From contig CAWKPE010000030.1 of NCBI GenBank assembly GCA_963851385.1, forward strand, positions 1 through 64,000: a DNA stretch of 64,000 bases, given 5' to 3'. Position 1 is the stretch's first letter, and every line of letters starts with the position of its first letter. Positions 9,048 through 18,884 of this stretch are shown here, one piece after another. Source of the stretch: CAWEFA01 sp963851385. Lineage in GTDB: Bacteria; Bacteroidota; Bacteroidia; Bacteroidales; DTGW01. The translations under genes were made by a program, and so were the position numbers. The notes beneath the pieces were generated by a model. That model made no database searches. It saw only the letters and a list, made by a program, of their open reading frames with translations, and had not been told where the DNA came from.

Positions 9048-9323
9048 TTTAATGCTTTTATCAAAAATAGAAATTATAAAGGAAAAATAAGTCAATATTT
9101 AATGAATGATTAGGTGCAGGATAAAATATTATATTTCAGAATCAATAATATATTTGATAAATTCTTAAAAAATGCATTAATTTGTTTAAATTCATTGTCA
9201 ACTTAAATCTTTCGAATTAATAATAAAACTTTATAAAACACTCATAATTGCGAAAATCGCAAACATGAATAAATTTACATGTGGGTGTTCTATATGACTT
9301 AATAGTAATAAAAATATATTCAT

Positions 9324-11366
9324 ATGAAAAAACAAATCGTTGTTTTGCTGGTAATTTGCTTTTGCAGTGCCAAAATTACAGGTCAGGTAAAAGAATTTAA
9401 ATTTGGAAAAATTGAGCCGTCGGAGTTTGTAAATAATATTTACCCGATTGATTCAAATGCAGGAGCATATATTGTAGCAGCTTATGGTCATACATATTTT
9501 AATTTTGTACAAAGTAAAAGTGATTTTGAGATTATTTATAATTGTAAATTAAGGATCAAAATTCTCAAAAGTACTGAATTTGACAAAGCTAATTATAAAT
9601 TCAGTATTTATAGTTTTGACGGAAGTTTTGAACAATACAGTATTAAAGCTGTAACAATGAACCTTGAAAATGGTAAAGTAGTAAAATCCAAGTTTTCCAA
9701 CGATGCAAAGTTCGAAGAATTGATAGATAAAAATCAAAAAGATATAAAAATAACCATGCCCAATGTACGAGAAGGTTCAGTAATTGATATTGATTATTCT
9801 ATTACTTCAGATTACATGATAAGGGATTGGTCGTTCCAGGAAGATATTCCTGTGCTTTATTCGAAATATGTTGTAGAAGTTCCTGAATATTATTCTTTCA
9901 AAAAATTTCTGAATGGATTTGAGTCAATAGATACCAAAGAGGATGTTGTCAGCTCAAAAATAAATATCACTCAATCTGAGAGAAGTGACGGCTTAGTCAC
10001 AACTACGAAACTTTCAAATTATAGTATAGATTATAGAACTTTTGTGTCAGAAATGACAGGTAAGAACTTACCTGCGTTTAAAGCAGAGCCCTATTTGACT
10101 TCAGAAAAAAACTATATTTCATCTATTGAATTTGAATTGGAATCTATTCAATTTCCGAGCAGCCCAATCAAGTATTATACAAAGAATTGGGAGTCTATAA
10201 ACAATGAACTTCTTAATTACGAGAATTTTGGTGGTGAATTGAAAGGTAATGGTTTTATAGAAGATACAGTAGCTAAATTAACTTCAGGTATTACTAATGA
10301 TATTGATAAAGCAGCTGCTATTTATTATTATTTAAGTCAGCACATGAAATGGAATGGTTTTAAAAGAATGACCACATCTAAAAGTTTAAAGAAAGCATAC
10401 CAGGAAAAATCTGGAAATTCTGCCGATATTAATTTATTATTGACAGTAATGCTTAATAAGGCAGGCTTGAAAGCAGATCCTGTAATCATCAGCACCCGTG
10501 ATAATGGAATTGTTTTGATGGCATACCCCGTACTTAGTAAGTTTAATTACGTTATTGCATCTGTAAATATTGCAGGAAAAACAATATTGATGGATGCTAC
10601 TAGTCCCAGTTGTCCATTCGGTGTTTTACCCAAACGCTGTCTGAATGCAGAAGGCAGAATAATCAGAGAAATTAATTCTGCTAATGTATCATTAAAACCG
10701 ACAGCCAATTATTCTTATACCAATTTTTCTCAAATCAAATTGAATGCAAATGGCGACCTGACCGGATCAATGCAGGTGATTAATAAAGGATATAGTGCAA
10801 TTGATATCAGAAACGATATAAAGGAAGCGAAAAGTTTAGATGACTATGTAAAAAAAATGCAGGATAAAATGCCCGGACTTACAATTGGAAAACATATGAT
10901 TACTCCATTGGATACTATTAATAAACCACTTTCAACTATTTTAGATAGCGTAGTAATTAGCGGGAAAGTAGAAAATAATGGAAATATTGTTACTCTTAAT
11001 CCGATGTTATACGAACAAATTAATAATAATCCATTCAAACTGGAAGATAGAAAATATCCTGTAGACTATGGATACCCGATTGAAAATACTTATGTCCTTC
11101 AACTGGAAATACCAGAGGGATTTGTGATCGACGAATTACCAAAATCATCGATATTAGCCCTATCCGAGAATGCTGCAAAATTTACATACAACATCACCCA
11201 GTCAGGGAATAAAATTCAATTAATTCGGAAATTTAGCATTTCAAAGATTTTATATATGGACAATGATTACAAAGATTTAAAAGAATTTTACAACCAGGTA
11301 GTCGCCAAGGAATCACAATTATTAGTTTTGAAAAAAGCCCAGGTTAGTGGTCAGGTTAACCATTAA
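9324..11366 (+). CDS. DUF3857/transglutaminase-fold secreted protein, catalytic Cys absent
   Basis: This 680-residue protein has a Sec signal peptide (residues 1-20, ending ITGQ). A long beta-rich DUF3857 domain occupies about 50-250. A transglutaminase-like domain around 310-410 reads AAAIYYYLSQHMKWNGF, then SGNSADINLLLTVMLNKAG. In active relatives the last motif has Cys (GxCxD); here it is Ser, so it is probably not a peptidase or transglutaminase. The C-terminal third resembles further beta domains of the same family. These proteins are common in Bacteroidota and are of unknown role. It lies 34 bases upstream of a related gene at 11401 and likely forms an operon with it. Confidence 0.82.
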   Translation: MKKQIVVLLVICFCSAKITGQVKEFKFGKIEPSEFVNNIYPIDSNAGAYIVAAYGHTYFNFVQSKSDFEIIYNCKLRIKILKSTEFDKANYKFSIYSFDGSFEQYSIKAVTMNLENGKVVKSKFSNDAKFEELIDKNQKDIKITMPNVREGSVIDIDYSITSDYMIRDWSFQEDIPVLYSKYVVEVPEYYSFKKFLNGFESIDTKEDVVSSKINITQSERSDGLVTTTKLSNYSIDYRTFVSEMTGKNLPAFKAEPYLTSEKNYISSIEFELESIQFPSSPIKYYTKNWESINNELLNYENFGGELKGNGFIEDTVAKLTSGITNDIDKAAAIYYYLSQHMKWNGFKRMTTSKSLKKAYQEKSGNSADINLLLTVMLNKAGLKADPVIISTRDNGIVLMAYPVLSKFNYVIASVNIAGKTILMDATSPSCPFGVLPKRCLNAEGRIIREINSANVSLKPTANYSYTNFSQIKLNANGDLTGSMQVINKGYSAIDIRNDIKEAKSLDDYVKKMQDKMPGLTIGKHMITPLDTINKPLSTILDSVVISGKVENNGNIVTLNPMLYEQINNNPFKLEDRKYPVDYGYPIENTYVLQLEIPEGFVIDELPKSSILALSENAAKFTYNITQSGNKIQLIRKFSISKILYMDNDYKDLKEFYNQVVAKESQLLVLKKAQVSGQVNH

Positions 11367-11400
11367 TTATAAATAAGTCATAATATTAAATAATTAGACG

Positions 11401-13323
11401 ATGAACCTTCTAAAACTTAAGTTGGCATTTATGACTATTCTATTGTTTTGCGCAGTATTAACTACTTATTCTTCGGAATTAAAATATGGTATCAGTACAA
11501 TACCAGCTGGCCTTACCGATAACGCAAATGCAGTAATAAGAAATGAGGAAATCACTTTTCAAATTATTGATCCTGGACATGCTGTCTACAAGGAACATTT
11601 TGCATTGACTATTTTAAATAAAAGTGCAGATAATTTAGCCAATTTTGTAGAGCATTATTCGAAATTATACAAAATCAGGAATTACAAAATGGTCATCTAT
11701 GATGCCAATGGGAAACAAATTAAAAAAGTAAAACAATCTGAATTCAAAGATTATAGCGCGATACCTGATTTTGTTCTGTTTTCGGATGATCGTGTTATAG
11801 CTTATGAACCGCAGATAAACACTTATCCTTATACCGTTGAATATGATATTGAAACAGATGATTACGAATTAATTAATTATCCAACCTGGTTACCTCAAAG
11901 TAAATTTGATATTGCAATTGAAAATGCTTCCATAAGTTTAGTTGTTCCAAAAGGTTTTAAATTCAACTATTTATCCCGAAATCTCACCGATTCTATGGAA
12001 ACTAAAGAAATTGGATCGGATGAGCAATATAAATGGAGCACTCATAATTTAAAAGCTTTGGATTACGAACCCTATAACGCAGGAATTGAAGAAATTGTAC
12101 CCTATGTAATTATGTCACCAGATAAATTTGAATATGAGGGATTTGAAGGTTTGGGTAATTCATGGAAAAACTATGGTGATTTTTATTTCAAACTTATCAA
12201 TTCTCCAAATAAACTATCAGAAAAGACTATAAGTGAAATAATGACGCTGACAAAAAATGTGACTGACAAAAAACAGAAAATAAAGCTTTTATACGAATAT
12301 ATGCAAAATAGAACGAGGTATGTTGCAGTATCAATAGGAATAGGCGGTCTCAAGCCATTCGATGCATCAATTGTTGACAAATACGGTTATGGTGACTGTA
12401 AAGCTTTGACCAATTATTTGAAAACATTACTTGATGAAGTGGGAATTACATCATACTATACGCAGGTTTTAGCCGGAAGGGATGAAAGAGATATTGAAAC
12501 GGAATTTGCTTATGATCAGTTCAATCATATTATTCTGTGTGTACCTTTGGAAATGGATACACTCTGGTTAGAATGCACTAATCAAAAAAAACCATTTGGC
12601 TTCCTTGGATCTTTCACTAGCGACAGGCATGTGCAATTAATTACTCCCGAGGGGGGGAAACTTGTATCGACTCCAACCTTAAAAGCTGAAAATAATATGC
12701 AGATAAGAAAAGCCGAAGTATCTATTGATGAATATGGAAATGGCCAAGCGTCCATTGTAACCTTTTTTACCGGTATACAATTCGATGATAGGACAGGTAT
12801 ATTTTATTCTAATGCCGATGACCAGAAAAAAGAACTGTATGAAGATGTAGATATATCTAACTTCCAGATACAAAATTGGAAATATTCAATGGACAAAGAT
12901 ACTGTCCCCAGTATTACAGAAAATTTAAATATCAAGCTTAATAACTATACAACCTCAAGTGGTAAAAGAATATTTTTACCTGTTAACCTCATGAATAAAA
13001 ATCACAGTACTCCGCCAAAAGTGAAGAAGAGAAAAACCAGTGTTTATTTTCGATGGCCATACGTTGATATAGATACTATAGTTTATCATATCCCTGAAAA
13101 TTTCGTGCCCGAATTTATACCTGAACCAAAAGAAATCATATCTGATTTTGGCGAGTACAAATCTCGAATTTCTGTTGATGGAAAAAAGCTGATTTATATC
13201 CGTAAAATAAAACATAATAACGGTAAATTCGCATCATCCAGGTACAACGATTATCTGGAATTCCGTAAACAAATTCTTAGTGCTGATAATGTAAAAGTTG
13301 CATTAATTAAAAAAGAAAACTGA
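11401..13323 (+). CDS. DUF3857/transglutaminase-like secreted protein with intact catalytic Cys
   Basis: This 640-residue secreted protein has a signal peptide (about residues 1-24). A DUF3857 domain (to about residue 260) is followed by a transglutaminase-like domain with LLYEYMQNRTRYVAVSIGIG and PFDASIVDKYGYGDCKALTN. In the latter, the Cys of GDC is the expected nucleophile; a later FNHIILCVP holds the likely His and DTLWLECTN the acidic residue. It is the active-looking partner of the gene at 9324. Substrate unknown. Nothing downstream for about 200 bases. Confidence 0.82.
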   Translation: MNLLKLKLAFMTILLFCAVLTTYSSELKYGISTIPAGLTDNANAVIRNEEITFQIIDPGHAVYKEHFALTILNKSADNLANFVEHYSKLYKIRNYKMVIYDANGKQIKKVKQSEFKDYSAIPDFVLFSDDRVIAYEPQINTYPYTVEYDIETDDYELINYPTWLPQSKFDIAIENASISLVVPKGFKFNYLSRNLTDSMETKEIGSDEQYKWSTHNLKALDYEPYNAGIEEIVPYVIMSPDKFEYEGFEGLGNSWKNYGDFYFKLINSPNKLSEKTISEIMTLTKNVTDKKQKIKLLYEYMQNRTRYVAVSIGIGGLKPFDASIVDKYGYGDCKALTNYLKTLLDEVGITSYYTQVLAGRDERDIETEFAYDQFNHIILCVPLEMDTLWLECTNQKKPFGFLGSFTSDRHVQLITPEGGKLVSTPTLKAENNMQIRKAEVSIDEYGNGQASIVTFFTGIQFDDRTGIFYSNADDQKKELYEDVDISNFQIQNWKYSMDKDTVPSITENLNIKLNNYTTSSGKRIFLPVNLMNKNHSTPPKVKKRKTSVYFRWPYVDIDTIVYHIPENFVPEFIPEPKEIISDFGEYKSRISVDGKKLIYIRKIKHNNGKFASSRYNDYLEFRKQILSADNVKVALIKKEN

Positions 13324-13468
13324 ACCAAAGAAAAGTAAATCCATTCAAGATATATTTTACTACTGAAGTATTTCATAGATTTTTAATTCCAGATTCCTAA
13401 TAAACAACTCTTCATTTACAAATTCTCAATTCACATCTTCTCCATTCTCATCTTCTTCATATTTATAT

Positions 13469-13476
13469 TATCTTTG
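13469..13476 (+). promoter_or_regulatory. Bacteroidota-type -7 promoter box upstream of argS
   Basis: TATCTTTG matches the Bacteroidota -7 consensus TANNTTTG exactly, and lies 43 bases before the argS ATG. No good TTTG is seen about 19-21 bases upstream, so the -33 element is weak or absent. Confidence 0.45.
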
Positions 13477-13519
13477 CTGGTCTTTATATATAAACTTAAA
13501 TACTTATTTTGAATTATCA

Positions 13520-15520
13520 ATGAGTACAGTAGAAGAGATTTTGCTATCAGACATTAAAAAAGCTATTCATTCATTATATAATCAGGAAATTTCCGGAGAT
13601 TTAATACAACTTCAAAAAACCCGTAAAGATTTTGATGGCGATGTAACCTTGGTTGTATTTCCATTATTAAAATCTTCACGCAAAACTCCTGAGCAAACCG
13701 GGAATGAAATAGGAAATTATCTAAAAGAAAATTGCGGATTTGTTTCTTCTTTCAAAGTTGTTAAAGGCTTCTTAAACCTGGAAATTAATAATATTTACTG
13801 GATAAATTTTTTAAAAGATTCATTGAGTAATGACAAGTTTGGTTTATTACCTGAAAACTCATCCGGGAAATCAATTATGGTGGAATATTCATCACCAAAC
13901 ACAAATAAACCACTTCATTTAGGCCATATCCGAAATAACCTTTTAGGCTATTCTGTCGCAAATCTTTTAAAAGCCAATGGACATAAAGTAATTAAAGTGA
14001 ACCTCGTAAACGACCGTGGAATTCATATATGTAAAAGCATGCTGGCATGGGAGAAATGGGGTGAAGGTGAGACACCTGATAGTACAAAATTAGAAAAAAG
14101 AAAAAAAGGTGATCATTTAGTCGGCTATTACTATGTTATGTTTAATACGGCATTAAGAATTGAAATCTTTGAAATACTTAAAGCTTTTTCAGAGAGTATT
14201 CCTCGTTCAAGAAAAGCTAAAAAATATAAAAAATCTATTATTAGCATAAAAGAGAATATTACTGAAATACTTCATAGAAATGATGTTTTTAGAGAACCCA
14301 ACGCAGCCTTTAAAATATCTTTAATTGCAATTAATAAATTAAAAGCTAATAAGATTGTTAAAAATCATATTAAAAATAAACTCTATTATATAATCAGAAA
14401 GAAACTTTCAAATACATTACTCTCAAAAGCCCAAGGTATGCTCCGCAAATGGGAAGCCGGTGACAAAAAAGTGATTGAACTTTGGAAAATGATGAATAAC
14501 TGGGTTTATAAGGGCTTTGAAGAAACCTACAAAAAGCTTGGCGTTAATTTTGACCGAATTTATTATGAATCTCAAACTTACCTTTTAGGAAAGTCTCTTG
14601 TAATGGATGGATTAAAAAAAGGTTCGTTGTATCCGAAACCAGATGGTTCAATCTGGGCAGATCTTACTGCTGATGGTTTAGATCACAAAGTTCTTCTTCG
14701 CTCCGATGGCACATCTGTATACATGACACAGGATGTCGGCACAGCACACCAGCGCTTTTCAGAATATCCGCTCGAACAGTTAATCTATGTTGTAGGAAAT
14801 GAACAAAATTACCACTTCCAGGCTTTACAGATTGTTCTTAAAAAACTGGGATTTGATTGGTATAATAAAATAGAACACCTTTCCTACGGTATGGTTGAAC
14901 TCCCGGAAGGCAAAATGAAATCGCGAGAGGGAACTGTTGTTGACGCTGATGACCTGATTGAAGAAATGATAGAGACGGCAAAGCTAATGGCAAGTGAATT
15001 GGGTAAGCTTGAAGGCTTGGATGATGAAGAAAAAGAAAATATTATCCGGAATATAGGTTTAGGTGCGTTGAAATATTATATTTTGAAAGTTGATCCGAAA
15101 AAGAATATGATATTCGATCCCAAAGAATCAATAGATTTTAACGGAAATACGGGTCCATTCATCCAATATACATATGCACGCATACGTTCTGTTATGCGCA
15201 AAGGAAATGAAAAGAAAATCAAAGCTGGCAAATTGGAATCCAATATTAATATTTCACCAAAGGAAAAAGAACTTATTAAATTTGTATATGATTTCCCGGC
15301 ATTGGTTTGTGAAGCTGCTAATACTTTAAGCCCTGCAATCATTGCAAATTATTTATATGAATTGGCAAAAGAGTACAACCAGTTTTATCATGACTATCCT
15401 ATTTTAAAGGAAGAGGATATTGAAATCCGGAGTCTACGTTTGCAGCTTTCTGAAAAGATTGCAGAGGTTTTGAAAACTGGAATGGAATTACTTGGAATAG
15501 AAATGCCGGAAAGAATGTAA
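13520..15520 (+). CDS. argS: Arginyl-tRNA synthetase with a large extra insertion
   Basis: This class I synthetase charges tRNA-Arg. The N-terminal Add-1 domain (residues 1-115) is followed by the catalytic HIGH motif as HLGHIRN near residue 133. The KMSKS-equivalent is KMKSREG near residue 464, and the C-terminal anticodon-binding domain contains NTGPFIQYTYARI. At 666 residues it is about 70 longer than the usual Bacteroidota ArgS. The extra length is a Lys/Ile/Asn-rich, helix-prone block at roughly residues 212-300. It lies between GDHLVGYYYVMF and AQGMLRKWEAGD, which are normally close together. The insertion is in frame and all catalytic motifs remain. The next gene is ffh, separated by a palindromic repeat. 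Confidence 0.93.
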   Translation: MSTVEEILLSDIKKAIHSLYNQEISGDLIQLQKTRKDFDGDVTLVVFPLLKSSRKTPEQTGNEIGNYLKENCGFVSSFKVVKGFLNLEINNIYWINFLKDSLSNDKFGLLPENSSGKSIMVEYSSPNTNKPLHLGHIRNNLLGYSVANLLKANGHKVIKVNLVNDRGIHICKSMLAWEKWGEGETPDSTKLEKRKKGDHLVGYYYVMFNTALRIEIFEILKAFSESIPRSRKAKKYKKSIISIKENITEILHRNDVFREPNAAFKISLIAINKLKANKIVKNHIKNKLYYIIRKKLSNTLLSKAQGMLRKWEAGDKKVIELWKMMNNWVYKGFEETYKKLGVNFDRIYYESQTYLLGKSLVMDGLKKGSLYPKPDGSIWADLTADGLDHKVLLRSDGTSVYMTQDVGTAHQRFSEYPLEQLIYVVGNEQNYHFQALQIVLKKLGFDWYNKIEHLSYGMVELPEGKMKSREGTVVDADDLIEEMIETAKLMASELGKLEGLDDEEKENIIRNIGLGALKYYILKVDPKKNMIFDPKESIDFNGNTGPFIQYTYARIRSVMRKGNEKKIKAGKLESNINISPKEKELIKFVYDFPALVCEAANTLSPAIIANYLYELAKEYNQFYHDYPILKEEDIEIRSLRLQLSEKIAEVLKTGMELLGIEMPERM

Positions 15521-15525
15521 CTAAA

Positions 15526-15569
15526 TCTCGCCACAGTCTTCTCCCAATTGGAGAGGACTGTGGTGAGGG
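15526..15569. repeat. Palindromic intergenic repeat between argS and ffh
   Basis: This is a long hairpin centred on AATT at 15545-15548. The arms pair over about 18 bases with three mismatches or G-T pairs (left arm CTCGCCACAGTCTTCTCC, right arm GGAGAGGACTGTGGTGAG). There is no T-run after it, so it is not a classical terminator. GGAGAGG...TGGTGAGG palindromes are a commonly seen dispersed element in Bacteroidota intergenic regions. It could attenuate transcription into ffh. Confidence 0.7.
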
Positions 15570-15586
15570 AAGCAAAAATATATTTT

Positions 15587-16921
15587 ATGTTTGAAAATTT
15601 ATCGGAACGGTTAGAGCGGTCGTTTAAGTTTATTAAAGGCGAAGGCCGGATTACAGAAATTAATATTGCCGAAACACTTAAGGATATTCGTCGAGCTTTA
15701 TTGGATGCCGATGTGAATTTTAAAATTGCAAAAAATTTCACAGACAATGTAAAACAAAAAGCGCTTGGCCAAAGTGTTTTAACAGCAATTAAACCTGGAC
15801 AAATGTTGACAAAGATTGTCCATGATGAACTTATTGATCTCATGGGTGGGCAATCACAGGAAATAAATATAAGGCAAACTCCGTCGGTAATTCTAATTTC
15901 CGGGTTGCAAGGTTCAGGTAAAACAACTTTTTCAGGAAAACTTGCCAGCTACTTAAAGAACAAAAAAGGAAGAAATCCTCTGCTAGTTGCTTGTGATATT
16001 TACCGTCCTGCTGCTATTGAACAGTTAAAAGTATTGGGTACACAAATTGATGTGCCGGTTTATACCGAAGACAATAATCGTGAACCTGTAAAAATTGCAA
16101 AGGAAGCAATTAAACATGCAAAACAGCATGGCTACAATGTAGTAATCATAGATACTGCAGGACGTCTGGCAATTGATCAGGAAATGATGAATGAAATTGC
16201 CGCGATAAAACAAGCTGTTGATCCTCACGAAATTTTGTTCGTGGTAGATGCCATGACAGGTCAGGATGCCGTAAATACTGCAAAAGCTTTTAACGAACGT
16301 CTCAATTTCGATGGCGTCGTACTTACCAAACTCGATGGTGATACCCGTGGTGGTGCAGCTTTATCGATCAAAGCAGAAGTAAACAAGCCAATTAAATTCG
16401 TCAGTTCGGGTGAAAAAATGGACGCGATTGATATCTTCTATCCTGAACGCATGGCAGACCGGATTCTCGGTATGGGCGATATAGTGACTCTTGTTGAAAA
16501 AGCCCAGGAACAATTTAATGTTGAAGAAGCCCGAAAACTTCATAAAAAAATTGCCAAGAACCAGTTCGATTTTAATGATTTTATTGCCCAATTACAGCAG
16601 ATTAAAAAAATGGGAAATATTAAAGATTTGGCTGGTATGATTCCCGGAGTTGGTAAAGCAATTAAAAACCTCGATATTGATGATAATGCATTTAAAGGAA
16701 TTGAAGCCATAATTTATGCGATGACTCCTGAAGAACGAACTAAACCTGAAATCTTGAATGGCAACCGACGCAAACGCATTGCAATAGGTAGCGGAACAAA
16801 TATTCAGGAAGTAAATAAACTGATTAAACAATTTGAAGATACCAGCAAAATGATGAAAATGTATGGCGGTGGAAAAAATTTAAGTCAAATGATGAGTGGA
16901 TTAAAAGGAATACAAAGATGA
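15587..16921 (+). CDS. ffh: Signal recognition particle protein Ffh
   Basis: This is the GTPase subunit of the signal recognition particle, which binds signal sequences and 4.5S RNA and targets ribosomes to the membrane. The start is taken at MFENLSERLERSF (15587); an upstream in-frame ATG at 15548 lies inside the palindromic repeat and would add 13 unusual residues. Domains in order: N domain (1-95), then G domain with GLQGSGKTT (about 105-113), DTAGRL, TKLDGDTRGG and FVSSGEKMD. The M domain follows, with GMIPGVGKAI and the RNA-binding RRKRIAIGSGT. The 444-residue length is typical. The stop overlaps the gldG start (ATGA). Confidence 0.95.
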   Translation: MFENLSERLERSFKFIKGEGRITEINIAETLKDIRRALLDADVNFKIAKNFTDNVKQKALGQSVLTAIKPGQMLTKIVHDELIDLMGGQSQEINIRQTPSVILISGLQGSGKTTFSGKLASYLKNKKGRNPLLVACDIYRPAAIEQLKVLGTQIDVPVYTEDNNREPVKIAKEAIKHAKQHGYNVVIIDTAGRLAIDQEMMNEIAAIKQAVDPHEILFVVDAMTGQDAVNTAKAFNERLNFDGVVLTKLDGDTRGGAALSIKAEVNKPIKFVSSGEKMDAIDIFYPERMADRILGMGDIVTLVEKAQEQFNVEEARKLHKKIAKNQFDFNDFIAQLQQIKKMGNIKDLAGMIPGVGKAIKNLDIDDNAFKGIEAIIYAMTPEERTKPEILNGNRRKRIAIGSGTNIQEVNKLIKQFEDTSKMMKMYGGGKNLSQMMSGLKGIQR

Positions 16922-18618
16922 ACCGTAAAGATCTTAAGAAACAAAACCTGTTTCAACTTCTTATAGTTGTAGCTAATGTATTAATTGTATGCTATATTTC
17001 TTCTATTGTCTTTTTCCGAATTGATCTTACTCAGGAAAAACGTTATACACTTTCTGGTGTCAGTAAACAAATACTAAGATCATTATCTGATGAAGTATTA
17101 ATTAAGGTATATCTCGAAGGTGATTTACCTTCAGGATTTAAAAGGTTGAATAAATCGGTTCATGAAATGCTGGATGAATTTCGTATTTATGCGGGTAAAA
17201 ATATCCAATATCAGTTTATTGATCCTTATAAAAATCCAGCCCCTAAAGTCGTGAATTCGCTGGTACAGGAACTTTATGACAAAGGACTTCAACCGACAAA
17301 CATCAAACTAAAAGATGATAAAGGTGGTTATTCCGAAAAATTAATAATACCCGGGGCGCTTGTATCATTTAACGGAGTTGAATTACCATTAAACCTGCTT
17401 AGCAATAATGCCGGGTTATCAGGTGAAGAAAACCTTAACAATTCTATCCAGGGACTGGAATATTCTCTTATCAATATAATTCATAATATTACCAACACTA
17501 AACTGGAAAAGATAGCTTTTCTTGAAGGTCATGGAGAGTTAGACCAATATTCAGTAGGAGACATAACCCGCGAATTAGCCAATTATTACCAGGTTGACAG
17601 AGGTCAAATTAATGGTAACATACATTCACTCGATCCATATAAATGTATAATCATTGCAAAGCCTGAAAAAGCGTTTAGCGAAGAAGACAAATTTGTACTA
17701 GATCAGTATTTGATGAACGGTGGCAAATTGCTTTGGTTCATTAACCCCATAAAAGTTGATCTCGATAGTATTGCTCTGGGACACACGTTGGCCTACATTC
17801 AACAACTAAATATTGATGATCAACTTTTTAAATACGGTATTCGCATTAATCCTGAATTGGTTCAGGATGTACAGTGTGCAATAATTCCGGTAAATACTTC
17901 CATAATCGGAACGCAACCTAAATTTACACCTACTCCATGGCTTTATCTTCCTTTATTGTCAGTTTGTCAGTCACATCCAATTTCCAGAAACCTTAATTTG
18001 ATAAAAGCCGAGTATTGCAGCTATATAGACACTTTACTTTCAAACGGTATGCTGAAAAAAACTATATTATTGAACAGTTCCAAATTCACTCATCTTCACC
18101 AGGTACCTTCTATTATTTCATTCTCTGAAATAAAACAACAACACCAGCGATCGGATTTCGACAAATCATACCTGCCGGTAGCAGTTCTTGTGGAAGGGAG
18201 ATTTCCTTCGGTATTCAAGAATCGTATTCTTTCAGGTTTGCAAATTAATGGTTCTTATCATTATCTCGATTTAAGTATCCCTACAAAAATGCTGGTTGTT
18301 GCAGATGGAAATATTATAAGAAATGATGTTCGAACTACTCAGCAAGGATCATTAATTACTCCTTTGGGATTTGATAAATACACATCACAGACTTTTGGCA
18401 ACAAAGATTTTGTTTTGAATGCTGTTAATTATTTAACGGATGAAACCGGATTAATGAATCTTCGTTCAAGACAAATAATTCTGCGCCTTTTAGACAAAGC
18501 ATTAATTCAGGATGATAAACTGAAATGGCTACTGATAAATGTACTTATGCCAGTACTTATAATTATTATATTAGGTATAGGAGTTAATTTCTGGAGAAGG
18601 AAAATTTATGCTACCTAA
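16918..18618 (+). CDS. gldG: Gliding-motility ABC transporter auxiliary protein GldG
   Basis: GldG is the substrate-binding/auxiliary component of the GldAFG ABC complex linked to gliding and related functions in Bacteroidota. The protein has an N-terminal membrane anchor (about residues 12-35). It is followed by the family start FFRIDLTQEKRYTLSGVSKQ and a large extracytoplasmic domain with IAFLEGHGELDQYSV and WFINPIKVDLDS. A C-terminal membrane segment (about 540-560, LMPVLIIIILGIGVNFW) is present. Length (566) is normal. It is translationally coupled to ffh (4-base overlap). The usual partner gldF is not in the window, but a DUF4340-like gene follows after a MITE-like element. Confidence 0.9.
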   Translation: MNRKDLKKQNLFQLLIVVANVLIVCYISSIVFFRIDLTQEKRYTLSGVSKQILRSLSDEVLIKVYLEGDLPSGFKRLNKSVHEMLDEFRIYAGKNIQYQFIDPYKNPAPKVVNSLVQELYDKGLQPTNIKLKDDKGGYSEKLIIPGALVSFNGVELPLNLLSNNAGLSGEENLNNSIQGLEYSLINIIHNITNTKLEKIAFLEGHGELDQYSVGDITRELANYYQVDRGQINGNIHSLDPYKCIIIAKPEKAFSEEDKFVLDQYLMNGGKLLWFINPIKVDLDSIALGHTLAYIQQLNIDDQLFKYGIRINPELVQDVQCAIIPVNTSIIGTQPKFTPTPWLYLPLLSVCQSHPISRNLNLIKAEYCSYIDTLLSNGMLKKTILLNSSKFTHLHQVPSIISFSEIKQQHQRSDFDKSYLPVAVLVEGRFPSVFKNRILSGLQINGSYHYLDLSIPTKMLVVADGNIIRNDVRTTQQGSLITPLGFDKYTSQTFGNKDFVLNAVNYLTDETGLMNLRSRQIILRLLDKALIQDDKLKWLLINVLMPVLIIIILGIGVNFWRRKIYAT

Positions 18619-18693
18619 TCTTTTTCTTTTTTTGAAATATCAAATTATATTTAAATTGTGCAATTTTAAATATAAACTACATCATATCATGTG

Positions 18694-18850
18694 TTAGAGG
18701 CTGTCTAAAAAGTTAAAATTAGTTCAAGCAGAGACCGCCAAGAAAAGAAGTAAAGTTCGCAAAGTGAAGATTAGTATCTAATTTGCTTTGCGTTCCTTGC
18801 GAAAAACTTTGCGTTCTTTGCGTGAAATTGTCTTATTAGACACTCTAGAG
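18694..18850. mobile_element. MITE-like element with terminal inverted repeats and CGCAAAG motifs
   Basis: A non-coding block of about 157 bases is bounded by imperfect inverted repeats. The left end is TAGAGGCTGTCTAAAAAG (18694-18711); the complement of the right end reads TAGAGTGTCTAATAAG. The interior holds a CGCAAAG on one side and three or four CTTTGCG/CCTTGCG units on the other (18785-18823). Terminal sequences of the form GAGGCTGTCTAAAAAG are known for insertion sequences of Bacteroidota, so a miniature derivative is plausible. No open frame is present. It separates gldG from the DUF4340-like gene. Confidence 0.55.
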
Positions 18851-18884
18851 GTGAAATGAACTTGTCAATAGTAAGAAAATTATT

